Below are positions 34,872-44,101 of a stretch of DNA of 64,000 nt, piece after piece (the first letter of the stretch is position 1; each line of letters begins with the position of its first letter). The position numbers were made by a program, and so were the translations under genes. A model generated the notes under the pieces. The model saw only the letters and a program-made list of their open reading frames with translations, had not been told where the DNA came from and did not search any database. This stretch comes from Gemmatimonadaceae bacterium (GTDB lineage Bacteria; Gemmatimonadota; Gemmatimonadetes; Gemmatimonadales; Gemmatimonadaceae), in contig JABFXC010000163.1 in the NCBI GenBank assembly GCA_013361935.1, positions 1 through 64,000 of the forward strand, given 5' to 3'.

Positions 34872-37100
34872 TCACCGGTGCCAGACGCCATCGATGAACG
34901 CGCCGAGCCGGTCGCGCAGCCCCGCCGAGAGCGACTCCAGCGGCGGCTGCTTCACGAGCCGCAGCGTTCCACGCTGATCGAGCACCTCGGCGTGGGAGTC
35001 GCCGTGCTTGCCGCGCCAGAAGCGCAGCGTCGCGGTCGCGCCTCCGACGCGCAGGTCGTGCAGGATCACTTCGGGCAGCCACGGCGGGAGCACGGGGTCG
35101 ACGACGAGGAGCTCCAGCGGCGCCACGGGCTGAAGGCCGAGCAGGGAGTGCACGAGGAGCGCGAAGCCGCTCGCGTTCCAGAGCTGCGGGGCGTTCGCAC
35201 GCGGATACGCGCCCGGCGTCGGACGCTCGTGCCGCGCGTAGCCACCGACGCATTCGGGAATGCGAGCGTCGGGATACAGCGCGGCGAGATCGAACAGCGC
35301 GCGCGAGAGCTCGACCGCGCGCGCGTCGAAGCCGAACCGCCGCAGCCCGAAGACGATCGTGGCGTTCTCCACCGCCCAGACCGCGCCGAGGTGGTAGTCG
35401 ATCGGGCCATAGGAAGTGTGCTCGCTCGAGAGCGTGCGGATCCCCCAGCCGCTGAACATGTCCGGCGCGAAGAGCCGGTCGACGAGCGCGGGCAGGTGCT
35501 CGTCGCTGACGATGCCGGCGGCGAGGCAGTGGCCCGCGTTCGACGTGCAGCCGCGGACGAGCCGCTTCTCCGCGTCGAGCGCGACGCCGATGCAGTCATC
35601 ATCCGCGACCCACCAGTCGCGGTTGAAGCGCTCCTTGAGATCCATCGCCGAATGCCAGTACGCCTTCGCGTCGTCCCGGGCGCCCATGACCCAGCTCAAC
35701 ACGGCGAACAGCTGCTGCGCGGCGTACCAGTAGCCCTGGAGCTCGCAGGTCCCGAGCGGAGCGGGCACCGGACGACCGTCCTCGTAGACGATGGCGTTCC
35801 CCGAGTCCTTCCAGCCCTGGTTCTTGGTGCCGCCGCGCGAACGAGTCTCGTATTCGAGATACCCGTCGCCGTCCATGTCGCCGTAGGCGCGCGCCCAGTC
35901 GAGCACGCGGCGCGCGGCGTCCCAGTGCCGCTCGAGACAGCGCTTGTCGCCGGTCCACGAATACAGGTGGGCGAGCGAGATGACGAACATGAACGGGCTC
36001 GCGTAGTCGGCGTAATACGCGGAGAACGGATTCAGGTTCAGCCGCTCGAGCGGCCCGCGGCGCAGCTGGAACGGGATGCGCCCCGGCTGCTCGTCGCGCC
36101 GGTCGTCGACACGGTCGCCCTGGAGGCGGCCGAGCCGCGTGAGGCTGGCGTCGAGCAGCTGGCCGTGGTCCACGAAGGCCGACTGCCAGCCGGCGGTGAT
36201 CGCGTCGCGGCCGAACAGGGCGGGGTAGGCCGGCATCCCCGCCTGCGGGGCGAGCCACTCGTCGGGCTCACCGTGCAGCAGCGGGAACGAGGCGAGATCG
36301 CGCAGGTTGCGCTCGATGATCGTCTGCTCCGCCGAACTGGCCGGCGTCTCGATGCGCGTGAAGGAGCGTCGCCACGCGGACCATGCCTTCTCGCGTGCCT
36401 CGACATCGTGCTGCGACAGCTCGTCGCGAAAATCGCCCGGCACGATGGCGAGTGCGACGGCCGCGGTCTGCTGCGTGTGGAGCGTGAGGCGCGCCGCGAG
36501 ACCGTCGTCCGCTTCGTGCCAGTCGCCGTCGCCGGTGGCCGAGACTCGCGTCTCGTAGGGCAGATCCGGATGCGCATAATGGAAGCGCAGCACGTTCGCG
36601 CCGCGCTGCGTCGTCACGGGTGCGTCCTGCCACCGTTTCCCCGCGAGCGCTTCCTGGATGTCGGCGAAGTCGGCGTCGAGCGTGAAGCCGAGGTCGAAGG
36701 AGACCGTTCGCTGCGCGCGGTTGCTGACCTCGAGCACCACGCGCAGGCCGGCCATCGCGACGTCGTAGCGGAGCCGGATGTCGAGCGCCCGGTACGGGAT
36801 GCCGTGGTCGTCCGTCCGGACCTCGTCGCCGGACTGCCCCGTCCCTCCGCCGCCGAAGGTGTGCATCTCCGGATGGACGTAGTCGAAGCGCAGCCGCGTG
36901 GGATCGTCGACGGCCGCTTCACAGACCCACGGCTCGCGCCCGTCGATCGTCAGGCGCAGCGTGCGCAGGTACCGCGCCTCGCGAAAGTAGAAGCCGGAGA
37001 GCGTCTGGTCGCCGCCGCACTGGCCGCGCTGATTCACGATCAGTTGCGCCTGACCGTGCCAGGCGTGCAGCAGCTCGGGACGAACGTAGGTCTGCGACAT
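34872..37100 (-). CDS. Glycogen-debranching-type alpha-1,6-glucosidase
   Basis: A 742-residue cytosolic enzyme. The N-terminal glycogen-debranching beta-sandwich (about 1-260; RYLRTLRLTIDG, NRAQRTVSFDLGFTLDADFADI) precedes an (alpha/alpha)6 barrel (about 270-640). Barrel motifs include AYPALFGRDAITAGWQS, GYLEYETRSRGGTKNQGWKD (acidic catalytic region) and WGIRTLSSEHTSYGPIDYH. A short C-terminal beta-domain closes it. It may release glucose from branched alpha-glucans, or act on trehalose- or sucrose-like sugars as related enzymes do. The start is the ATG at 37100, beginning MSQTYVRPELL. It is divergent from the DUF2231 oxidation cluster. Confidence 0.88.
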   Translation of the reverse strand: MSQTYVRPELLHAWHGQAQLIVNQRGQCGGDQTLSGFYFREARYLRTLRLTIDGREPWVCEAAVDDPTRLRFDYVHPEMHTFGGGGTGQSGDEVRTDDHGIPYRALDIRLRYDVAMAGLRVVLEVSNRAQRTVSFDLGFTLDADFADIQEALAGKRWQDAPVTTQRGANVLRFHYAHPDLPYETRVSATGDGDWHEADDGLAARLTLHTQQTAAVALAIVPGDFRDELSQHDVEAREKAWSAWRRSFTRIETPASSAEQTIIERNLRDLASFPLLHGEPDEWLAPQAGMPAYPALFGRDAITAGWQSAFVDHGQLLDASLTRLGRLQGDRVDDRRDEQPGRIPFQLRRGPLERLNLNPFSAYYADYASPFMFVISLAHLYSWTGDKRCLERHWDAARRVLDWARAYGDMDGDGYLEYETRSRGGTKNQGWKDSGNAIVYEDGRPVPAPLGTCELQGYWYAAQQLFAVLSWVMGARDDAKAYWHSAMDLKERFNRDWWVADDDCIGVALDAEKRLVRGCTSNAGHCLAAGIVSDEHLPALVDRLFAPDMFSGWGIRTLSSEHTSYGPIDYHLGAVWAVENATIVFGLRRFGFDARAVELSRALFDLAALYPDARIPECVGGYARHERPTPGAYPRANAPQLWNASGFALLVHSLLGLQPVAPLELLVVDPVLPPWLPEVILHDLRVGGATATLRFWRGKHGDSHAEVLDQRGTLRLVKQPPLESLSAGLRDRLGAFIDGVWHR

Positions 37101-37129
37101 CGGCGAGACGGATCGTCGATGTCGTCCGC

Positions 37130-37273
37130 TCAATCGGCCCGCCCGGGCGTGGCGGCGGTGTCGGCGCGGACGACGAAGGTGAGAAGGTCGCCCGCCGCCG
37201 GCACTGGCCGGCGGATCTCGTGCGTGCTCACTGCGCGGTGGTCCACGACGAGGTGGTGCGAGAGACATGCCAT
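37130..37273 (-). CDS. Possible small ORF, 47 aa
   Basis: MACLSHHLVVDHRAV then THEIRRPVPAAGDLLTFVV is read from the gap upstream of the debranching gene and ends 29 bases before its ATG. Codon-level composition looks coding-like, but there is no recognisable family and the ribosome site is poor. It could be the remnant of a longer gene. The rest of the 37101-37377 gap shows no clear feature. Confidence 0.25.
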   Translation of the reverse strand: MACLSHHLVVDHRAVSTHEIRRPVPAAGDLLTFVVRADTAATPGRAD

Positions 37274-37377
37274 GCGGCGCCGCGGCGGAACATGGCCGCT
37301 CGCGTCGTGCCGGTCCGCTATTCGCAGTCAGGTCGGATGAGCTGTCTCGTTCCGACCAGAACCCGGAGCCATGGAGC

Positions 37378-37893
37378 ATGGAAGCCAGAGCGAAGCTGTT
37401 CGGACACTCGATCCACCAGATGCTGATTCCCTTTCCTTTCGGCCTGCTCGCGACGGCGGTCATCTTCGACATCATCCGTCTGGCCAGCGGCACGCCGAAG
37501 TTCTCCGAGGTGGCCTACTGGATGATCGCGGCGGGCGTGATCAGCGGGCTGCTCGCGGCGCCGTTCGGGACGGCCGACTGGACGAAGATCCCCAGCGGGA
37601 CGCGCGCGAAGCGCGTCGGCGCGATGCACGGCATCGGGAACGTGGTGCTCGTCGTGCTCTTCGCCGGAAGCTGGTTGCTGCGCAGCGGCGATCCGACGAC
37701 GCCCGGCACGCTCGCCTACGTGCTCTCGTTCGCGGGCTTCCTGCTCGCTCTCGTCACCGGCTGGCTGGGCGGCGAGCTGGTGGACCGCCTGGGAGTGGGC
37801 GTCGACAGCGGCGCGCACGTGGACGCACCGAGCTCGCTCTCGGGAAGACCGGCGACGGCGGAGGTGACCGCCTCCCGCTCTGCACGCGCCTGA
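37378..37893 (+). CDS. DUF2231 membrane protein
   Basis: A 171-residue four-helix inner-membrane protein. Helix 1 starts with FGHSIHQMLIPFPFG (His10, His13) and has Asp31. Helix 3 begins with GAMHGIGN (His84). Helix 4 ends in TGWLGGELVDR. The spacing His13-Asp31 and the third-helix His are shared with two other DUF2231 proteins in this window. Family function is unknown; a haem or quinone role is my inference from redox neighbours. It begins the oxidation cluster and ends 10 bp before the TPP enzyme gene. Confidence 0.9.
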   Translation: MEARAKLFGHSIHQMLIPFPFGLLATAVIFDIIRLASGTPKFSEVAYWMIAAGVISGLLAAPFGTADWTKIPSGTRAKRVGAMHGIGNVVLVVLFAGSWLLRSGDPTTPGTLAYVLSFAGFLLALVTGWLGGELVDRLGVGVDSGAHVDAPSSLSGRPATAEVTASRSARA

Positions 37894-37903
37894 GGGGATC
37901 ATC

Positions 37904-39670
37904 ATGAGCACCGACAAGAAGCGCTCGGCGGCCGAGATCCTCGTCGATCGCCTGCTCGACTGGGAGGTCGATACCATCTTCGGACTCCCGGGCGACGGCA
38001 TCAACGGGATCATGGAGGCGCTCCGCGTCCGGCAGGAGCGTGTCCGCTTCATCCACGTCCGGCACGAGGAAGCGGCCGCGTTCATGGCCTGCGCGTACGC
38101 CAAGTACACGGGGCGCCTCGGCGTCTGCCTCGCCACCTCGGGGCCCGGCGCAATCCATCTCCTCAACGGGCTGTACGACGCGAAGCTCGACGGCGCGCCG
38201 GTGCTCGCGATCACGGGGCAGACGTACCACGACCTGCTCGGGATGCACTACCAGCAGGAGGTCGATCTCCTCGCGCTCTTCAAGGACGTCGCGCTGTTCA
38301 ACCAGCAGGTGATGGGCGCGGCGCACGCGGAGAGCCTCGTCGACGCCGCCTGCCGCGCGGCGCTCGCCGGACGTGGCGTCGCGCACCTCACCTGTCCGGT
38401 CGATCTCCAGGAGCAGACCCTCGAGCACGACGAGCGATCGGAGAAGAACATCGAGGGGCACACCTCCCGCGCCTGGTCGCCGCCGATCATGGTGCCGCCG
38501 CACGCGGAGATCGTCGCCGCGGCGCGGCTGCTGAGCGAGAAGAAGAAGACGGTGATCCTCGCCGGCCGGGGAGCGCTCGGCGCGGGGACGCTTCTCGAGG
38601 AAGCGGCCGAGCGTCTGGGGGCACCGATCGTCAAGCCGCTGCTCGGCAAGGCGACGGTGCCGGACGACTCACCCTACACGACCGGCGGCATCGGCCTGCT
38701 CGGCACGGCGCCGTCCGAGGAGGCGATGGAGGAGTGTGACTCGCTGCTCATCGTCGGGTCGAGCTTCCCGTACATGGACTACTACCCGAAGCCGGGCCAG
38801 GCGACCGCCATCCAGATCGACGCGGACCCGGCGCGCATCGGACTTCGGTATCCGGTGTCTCGCGGCCTCGCCGGCGACGCGAAGGCGACGCTCGAGGTCC
38901 TCGTGCCGCTGCTCGACCGGCGCCGCGATCGCTCGTTCCTCGAGACGGCGCAGAAGCGCGTGAAGGAGTGGAACGCGCTGATGGACGATCGCGGCACGCG
39001 CAGCGACAAGCCGCTCAAGCCGCAGGTGGTCGCGCACGAGCTGAGCGCGCTGCTCGCCGACGACGCGATCATCAGCACCGACAGCGGCACGGTCACCGCG
39101 TGGGCCGCGCGGCACATCCGCATCCGGCGCGGGCAGCAGTTCTCCTGCTCGGGCAACCTGGCGACGATGGCGCCGGGTCTTCCGTACACCATCGCCGCGC
39201 AGCTCGCGTACCCGGGCCGGCAGTGCGTGGCGTTCGTCGGCGACGGCGCCTTCGCGATGCTCATGGCGGAGTTCGCGACCGCGGTGAAGTACGAGCTTCC
39301 GATCACGGTGGTGGTGATCCGCAACGACACGCTGGGGATGATCAAGTGGGAGCAGATGGTCTTCCTCGGCAACCCGGAGTACGGTGTCCAGCTCAATCCG
39401 ATCGACTTCGTGAAGTTCGCCGAGGCGTGCGGCGGCGTCGGGTTTCGGTGCGAGAAGGCGAAGGAGGTGCGGGGCGTGCTCAAGGAGGCACTGGCGTCGA
39501 AGCGGCCGGCGCTCGTCGAAGCGGTGGTGGATCCGTACGAGCCGCCGATGCCGCCGCGGATCAAGCTGAAGCAGGCGGAGCACATGGCGAAGGCGCTGGC
39601 GCGCGGCGAGCCGCACCGCGGACGCATCGCGCTCACGCTCTTCCGCGACAAGGTGCACGAGCTGTTCTGA
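37904..39670 (+). CDS. TPP-dependent pyruvate oxidase/acetolactate-synthase-like enzyme
   Basis: A 588-residue three-domain TPP enzyme. E55 in HVRHEEAAAFMA should activate the cofactor's N1'. The central FAD/nucleotide domain (about 195-335) includes VILAGRGALGAG. The C-terminal domain has GDGAFAM (446-452) and N474, the metal-TPP motif. It lacks the acetolactate-synthase small-subunit features and resembles PoxB-type pyruvate:quinone oxidoreductases, but the C-terminal amphipathic helix is only weakly similar (RIALTLFRDKVHELF). It may pass electrons to the membrane. It lies between two DUF2231 genes. Confidence 0.88.
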   Translation: MSTDKKRSAAEILVDRLLDWEVDTIFGLPGDGINGIMEALRVRQERVRFIHVRHEEAAAFMACAYAKYTGRLGVCLATSGPGAIHLLNGLYDAKLDGAPVLAITGQTYHDLLGMHYQQEVDLLALFKDVALFNQQVMGAAHAESLVDAACRAALAGRGVAHLTCPVDLQEQTLEHDERSEKNIEGHTSRAWSPPIMVPPHAEIVAAARLLSEKKKTVILAGRGALGAGTLLEEAAERLGAPIVKPLLGKATVPDDSPYTTGGIGLLGTAPSEEAMEECDSLLIVGSSFPYMDYYPKPGQATAIQIDADPARIGLRYPVSRGLAGDAKATLEVLVPLLDRRRDRSFLETAQKRVKEWNALMDDRGTRSDKPLKPQVVAHELSALLADDAIISTDSGTVTAWAARHIRIRRGQQFSCSGNLATMAPGLPYTIAAQLAYPGRQCVAFVGDGAFAMLMAEFATAVKYELPITVVVIRNDTLGMIKWEQMVFLGNPEYGVQLNPIDFVKFAEACGGVGFRCEKAKEVRGVLKEALASKRPALVEAVVDPYEPPMPPRIKLKQAEHMAKALARGEPHRGRIALTLFRDKVHELF

Positions 39671-39690
39671 CCGCGCGGAGGACGACCGTC

Positions 39691-40221
39691 ATGCGCCGCG
39701 CCGCGCCCCTGCACCCCATCCTCGTGCACTTCACGATCGCGCTGACCGCGACCGCGCTCGCCTTCGACCTGCTCGGCCGCGTGCTCCACGCGCCGGGACT
39801 CGCGGTGGCGGGCTGGTGGACGCTCGCGTTCAGCGCGGCGGCGACGGTTCCGACCGTCGCCACCGGCGTGGTGTCGCGTCTCGGGGTCGACATCGGCGAA
39901 GGGGAGGCGCGGGCGTATCTGCGGCTGCACATGGCGCTCGGTCCGGTGTTCTTCGGGATGCTCGTGGCGATGACGGTCTGGCGCGCGGTGCTCTGGACCG
40001 CCGGGCGGGAGGTCGGCTGGTGGTATCTCGCCGCGTTAGGCCTCACGGCCGCGACGATGGCGGTGCAGGGGTACCTGGGCGGCGAGCTCGTCTACCGCTG
40101 GGGCGCGGCGGTGGAGGGCCGGCACCGCGACCTGCGGCAGCGTCACGCGTCGGACACGCCACCGCGGCCGCGTCGCGACACGCGCCCCGAGCCCGCGCAT
40201 CCGGCGCCGGGCGGCGCATGA
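39691..40221 (+). CDS. DUF2231 membrane protein, second copy
   Basis: A 176-residue four-helix membrane protein. His8 and Asp26 in helix 1 (LHPILVHFTIAL ... AFDLLG) keep the 18-residue His-Asp spacing of the other DUF2231 proteins. His80 sits before helix 3 (YLRLHMALGPVFF), and QGYLGGELVYR follows in helix 4. The C-terminal tail is Arg/Pro-rich. It starts 20 bp after the TPP gene and its stop overlaps the next ATG, so it belongs to one transcript. Confidence 0.9.
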   Translation: MRRAAPLHPILVHFTIALTATALAFDLLGRVLHAPGLAVAGWWTLAFSAAATVPTVATGVVSRLGVDIGEGEARAYLRLHMALGPVFFGMLVAMTVWRAVLWTAGREVGWWYLAALGLTAATMAVQGYLGGELVYRWGAAVEGRHRDLRQRHASDTPPRPRRDTRPEPAHPAPGGA

Positions 40222-41030
40222 GCACCTTTCTCGGCTGGAACGGGCTGCGCTGGCTGAACGCGCTGACCGCGATCATGGTGCTGCTCGTGATGGTCGACGC
40301 GTTCATCGGGCATTACCGCTCGGGATTCGCGGTACGCGCGCAGTACACGCCATTCCTGAGCGGGGGCGCGATCCTGATCGCCGCGGTGCTGGCGGGCATC
40401 GCGCCGCACGAGGGCTGGGCGCTCCAGCTGCTGCTCGTCACCGGCGCGGGCGGGGTCCTCACGGGGATCGTCGGCGCGGGCTATCACCACTACTACGGGA
40501 TCACGAGCAAGCCCGGAGGCTACGGCTGGCTGCTGCACCACCTGATGCATCACGCGCCGCCCCTCGCGCCGTTCGCGCTCTCGGCGGTGGGCGCGCTCGC
40601 CGTGCTCGTCGCGACGGGGCTGCGCGGCTCGGGCGCCGTCCTCGGCGTCCCGCTCCGGACCGCGGCGCTGTGCGTGGTCGCGGTGACGCTCGCCGGCGCG
40701 GCGCTCCAAGCGACGCTGCTCCACTATCGCGGGGCGTTCAACAACCCGCTCATGTACGCCCCGCTCACCACGCCGGTGCTCTCGGCGGCCGCGGTGCCGT
40801 GGCTCATCCTCACGCGCGGGCGCTGGGCGCTGCTCTCGGTGACGGTGCTCTTCGAGGCCACCTTTCTCATCGGCTTCGTCGGCCTCGGGATGCACCTTCG
40901 CGGCTTCGACCGGATGATGGGCGGGCTCCGCGTGGCGCTGCCTAACGTTCTGGATGGTCCGGCGATGACGGCCCCGGCGCTCTTCTCGGGATTCGCCGCC
41001 GCGGGGCTCACCGCCCTCTACCTGCTGTGA
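40218..41030 (+). CDS. Polytopic membrane protein with His cluster
   Basis: A 270-residue protein with about seven to eight membrane helices and no domain I can name. Between helices 3 and 4 is a histidine-dense stretch, AGYHHYYG ... LLHHLMHHAPPLAPF, suited to binding haem or a metal at the membrane surface. It is coupled by ATGA overlap to the second DUF2231 gene and followed by the gluconate-dehydrogenase-like subunit 3. That setting favours a role in electron transfer; this is inference. Confidence 0.85.
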   Translation: MSTFLGWNGLRWLNALTAIMVLLVMVDAFIGHYRSGFAVRAQYTPFLSGGAILIAAVLAGIAPHEGWALQLLLVTGAGGVLTGIVGAGYHHYYGITSKPGGYGWLLHHLMHHAPPLAPFALSAVGALAVLVATGLRGSGAVLGVPLRTAALCVVAVTLAGAALQATLLHYRGAFNNPLMYAPLTTPVLSAAAVPWLILTRGRWALLSVTVLFEATFLIGFVGLGMHLRGFDRMMGGLRVALPNVLDGPAMTAPALFSGFAAAGLTALYLL

Positions 41031-41055
41031 CGTCGACGTCGGTCGCGGCGCGAGC

Positions 41056-41700
41056 ATGAGCGGGGGCGAGGGCGACTCCTTCCGGCCGCGCTACCCGGGC
41101 TACGACGTCCTCGCCAAGTGGTCGTCGCCCGACTGGGACGATCAGACGCGCGACGTCGTGAGGCGGCGGATCGAGGAGGTGCCGCCGATCCGCTTCTTCA
41201 CGGGCGACGAAGCCGCCCTGCTCGCGGCCGTCGCCGAACGCATCGTCCCGCAACCCGACCGCGCGGCCGGGGCGCGCGTCCCCATCGTCCCGTTCATCGA
41301 CGAGCGGCTGCACGAGGACCGGCGGCAGGGGTATCGCTACGAGGGAATCCCGCCGCAGCGCGAGGCGTGGCGCGCGGGGCTCGCGGGCATCGAGGCGACG
41401 AGCCGCGCGCTCCACGGACGCGCGTTCGTCGCGCTCGCCGACGCGGAGCAGGACGAGGTGCTCCGCCGTGTCGAGCGCGGCGACCCGCCCGGCGATGCGT
41501 GGGCCGGGCTGGACGCCAGGCGGTTCTTCACGAGCGTGCTGTGCGAGACGGTGGTCAAGACGTACTACGCGCATCCCCTCGCGTGGAACGAGACCGGGTA
41601 CAACGGGCCGTCCTCGCCGCGCGGCCACGTCCGCAAGTGGATCGGTGGCGTCGATCCGTGGGAGGCGCACGAGCGCGACGCGCGATGGGGGACCGGATGA
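41056..41700 (+). CDS. Gluconate 2-dehydrogenase subunit 3-like protein
   Basis: A 214-residue protein matching the subunit 3 family. Features are RFFTGDEAALLAAVAERIVP near residue 50, LDARRFFTSVLCETVVKTYY, then HPLAWNETGYNGPSSPRGH. Subunit 3 normally carries a Tat signal and escorts the flavin subunit outward. No Tat motif is visible here, so export is uncertain. Its stop overlaps the GMC gene's ATG, so the two are translationally coupled and likely to form a complex. Confidence 0.92.
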   Translation: MSGGEGDSFRPRYPGYDVLAKWSSPDWDDQTRDVVRRRIEEVPPIRFFTGDEAALLAAVAERIVPQPDRAAGARVPIVPFIDERLHEDRRQGYRYEGIPPQREAWRAGLAGIEATSRALHGRAFVALADAEQDEVLRRVERGDPPGDAWAGLDARRFFTSVLCETVVKTYYAHPLAWNETGYNGPSSPRGHVRKWIGGVDPWEAHERDARWGTG

Positions 41701-43415
41701 CGCGCGTCGCCGATGCGCGCGAGCGGACCCTCACGGCGCCGGGGATCGACGGCGAGCGTGTCCCCATGCGCGACCGCTCGCGCGAGGAGGTCGACTTCTG
41801 CATCGTCGGAGCGGGGGCGGGGGGCGGGACGCTCGGCGCGAAGCTCGCCGAAGCCGGGTTCAGCGTCGTCATCATCGATGCCGGCCCGCACTGGGATCCG
41901 ACGCGCGACTTCGTCTCCGACGAGGCGGCGTCGCATCCGCTGTTCTGGACGGACGAGCGCATCTCCGCCGGCGAGCATCCGATCGAGCTCGGGTCGAACA
42001 ACTCGGGACGTGGCGTCGGGGGAAGCACCGTCCACTACTCGATGATCGCGATGCGGGCGCACCCCGACGACTTCCGCCGGCGAACGATCCTCGGCGAGAT
42101 CGCCGGTGCCGAGCTGCGGGACTGGCCGTTAGGCTACGCCGACCTCGAGCCGTTCTACGAGGAGGTCGAGCACGATCTGCAGGTCGCCGGCCCCACGTTC
42201 TATCCGTGGGGGCGGCGCCGGAAGCGCTATCCGCAGCGCGAGCACGACCTCAACGCGTGCGCGAAGGTGCTCGTGGAGGGATGCACGAAGCTCGGCATCC
42301 CGGTCGCGCCGGCGCCGATCGCGACGCTGAGCGCGCCGCATCGCGGCCGGTCGCCGTGCGTCTACCGCGGATTCTGCAACTACGGCTGCACCACCAACGC
42401 GAAGAGCTCCGTCCTCGTCACGTACGTTCCGCGCGCGATCCGCGCCGGTGCCGAGGTGCGTCCGGGGTGCATGGCGGCGCGCATCGAGCACGACAGCCGC
42501 GGCCTCGCGACGGGAGTGCTCTATTTCCGCGCCGACGGCGCCGAGCTGCACCGGCAGCGCGCCCGTAACGTCGTCGTCGCCGGATACGCGGTGGAGACGC
42601 CGCGGCTGCTGCTCGGCAGCGCGAGCGCGATGTTCCCCGACGGGATGGCCAACTCCTCGGGCTGCGTCGGGCGATGCTTCATGGTGCACACCGGCGACCA
42701 GGTGTTCGCGAAGTTCCCCGAGCGCATCAACCAGTACAAGGCGCCCCCGCCCGGCGGCGCGATCACCGAGCACTTCAACCGCACCATCCCGGGCGAGGCG
42801 TTCGTCTGCGGCTACACGATCGAGGTCGTGGGACCGCACGTGGTGGACTTCGCCTCGCGCATGGCGACGTCGCGGGGGCTCTGGGGAGCGTCGCTGCGGC
42901 GCGAGATGCTCGACTACAACTACTGGTCGGGGCTCGGGATCGTCGGCGAGGTGCTGCCGCGGCGCGACAACCGCGTCGAGCTGCATCACGACGAGCGCGA
43001 CCGCCACGGCCTCCCCATCCCGCGCGTCGTCTTCGGCTACCACGGGAACGACCAGGCCATCGTGCGGCACGCGGTCCGTCAGATGACATCCATCCTCGAG
43101 GCGGCGGGCGGGCGCGAGAGCTGGCACGCCGACCGCACCGCGCATCTGCTCGGCGGCTGCCGCATGGGCCACGACCCGCACGACAGCGTCGTGGACGCGG
43201 ACTGCCGCTCGCACGACGTGCCGAACCTCTGGATCTGCGACGGCTCGGTGTTTCCGACCTCGGCGGCGGTGAACCCGTCGCTCACGATCCAGGCGATCGC
43301 GTCGCGGACTGCGGCGCGCATCCGCGAGCTCGCCGCGCGCCGCGAGCTGTCGCCGCACCACGGGCACGCGGCGCCGGCCGCGCGCATCCACCCTGCACCG
43401 CGAGGCACCGCATGA
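41697..43415 (+). CDS. GMC-family FAD oxidoreductase (dehydrogenase large subunit)
   Basis: A 572-residue flavoenzyme. VGAGAGGGTLGAKLAEAGF binds FAD, GRGVGGSTVHYSMI is the GMC signature, and the active-site histidine region HLLGGCRMGHDPHDSVVD is near the C-terminus. NPSLTIQAIASRTA supplies the second catalytic position. C221, C227 and C231 in CVYRGFCNYGC could ligate an Fe-S cluster, as reported for bacterial FAD-glucose dehydrogenases; that is an analogy. It probably oxidises a sugar, gluconate or related polyol. No c-type cytochrome subunit follows, unlike the usual gluconate dehydrogenase operon. Confidence 0.92.
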   Translation: MTRVADARERTLTAPGIDGERVPMRDRSREEVDFCIVGAGAGGGTLGAKLAEAGFSVVIIDAGPHWDPTRDFVSDEAASHPLFWTDERISAGEHPIELGSNNSGRGVGGSTVHYSMIAMRAHPDDFRRRTILGEIAGAELRDWPLGYADLEPFYEEVEHDLQVAGPTFYPWGRRRKRYPQREHDLNACAKVLVEGCTKLGIPVAPAPIATLSAPHRGRSPCVYRGFCNYGCTTNAKSSVLVTYVPRAIRAGAEVRPGCMAARIEHDSRGLATGVLYFRADGAELHRQRARNVVVAGYAVETPRLLLGSASAMFPDGMANSSGCVGRCFMVHTGDQVFAKFPERINQYKAPPPGGAITEHFNRTIPGEAFVCGYTIEVVGPHVVDFASRMATSRGLWGASLRREMLDYNYWSGLGIVGEVLPRRDNRVELHHDERDRHGLPIPRVVFGYHGNDQAIVRHAVRQMTSILEAAGGRESWHADRTAHLLGGCRMGHDPHDSVVDADCRSHDVPNLWICDGSVFPTSAAVNPSLTIQAIASRTAARIRELAARRELSPHHGHAAPAARIHPAPRGTA

Positions 43416-44092
43416 AGCCGGTGATCGTGTTCGACATGAACGAGACGCTGCTCGACATGTCCGCGCTCGACGCGACATTCGGGCGCATCTTCGGCCATCC
43501 CCAGCCGTCCGAGCTGCGGAAGCGCTGGTTCGAGCAGGTGCTCCAGCTCTTTCTCACCGCGACCGTCATCGGCCGCTATCGCCCCTTCGACAAGCTGACG
43601 CAGGAGGCGCTGGGAATGCTCGCGCGGCAGCAGGGACGCGAGGCGAGCGCCGAGGATCGGAAGGCGCTCGAGGCGGCGCTGGGGAAGATCCCGGCGTACC
43701 CCGATGCGCGTCCCGGCCTCGAACGATTGAAGGCCGCGGGCTTCGTCGTCGCGACGCTCACCAACTCGACGGAGAAGGCGGCGGAAAGGCTCCTCGAGCA
43801 GGCGGGGCTGCGCCCGCTGTTCGATCGCGTGCTCTCGGCCGACGAGGTGAAGCGCTACAAGCCGGCGCCCGAGGCGTACGCGTACGCCGCGAAGGAGCTC
43901 GAGGTCAAGCCGCGCGAGGTGCTGCTGGTGGCCGCCCACGCGTGGGACATCGCCGGCGCGCTCGCCGCCGGATGTCGCGCCGCGTTCATCGAGCGGCCGG
44001 GGAAGGTGATGAATCCCGAGGGGCCGCAGCCCGAGCTCTCGGCGCGCGACGTCCAGGATCTCGCCGAGCAGCTCGTTGCGAAGCATGGCTGA
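43412..44092 (+). CDS. Haloacid-dehalogenase type II-like hydrolase
   Basis: A 226-residue HAD hydrolase. The nucleophile Asp is in VFDMNETLLD, which lacks the second Asp of phosphatases as in L-2-haloacid dehalogenases. VVATLTNSTEKAA supplies the Ser/Thr motif, RYKPAPEAYAYAA the Lys, and LLVAAHAWDIAGALAAG the acidic motif, where the usual Asp pair is partly replaced. It is coupled to the GMC gene by an ATGA overlap. The substrate is probably a small 2-haloacid or an unrelated metabolite; the operon does not decide. Confidence 0.9.
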   Translation: MKPVIVFDMNETLLDMSALDATFGRIFGHPQPSELRKRWFEQVLQLFLTATVIGRYRPFDKLTQEALGMLARQQGREASAEDRKALEAALGKIPAYPDARPGLERLKAAGFVVATLTNSTEKAAERLLEQAGLRPLFDRVLSADEVKRYKPAPEAYAYAAKELEVKPREVLLVAAHAWDIAGALAAGCRAAFIERPGKVMNPEGPQPELSARDVQDLAEQLVAKHG

Positions 44093-44101
44093 ACCGTGGC
44101 A

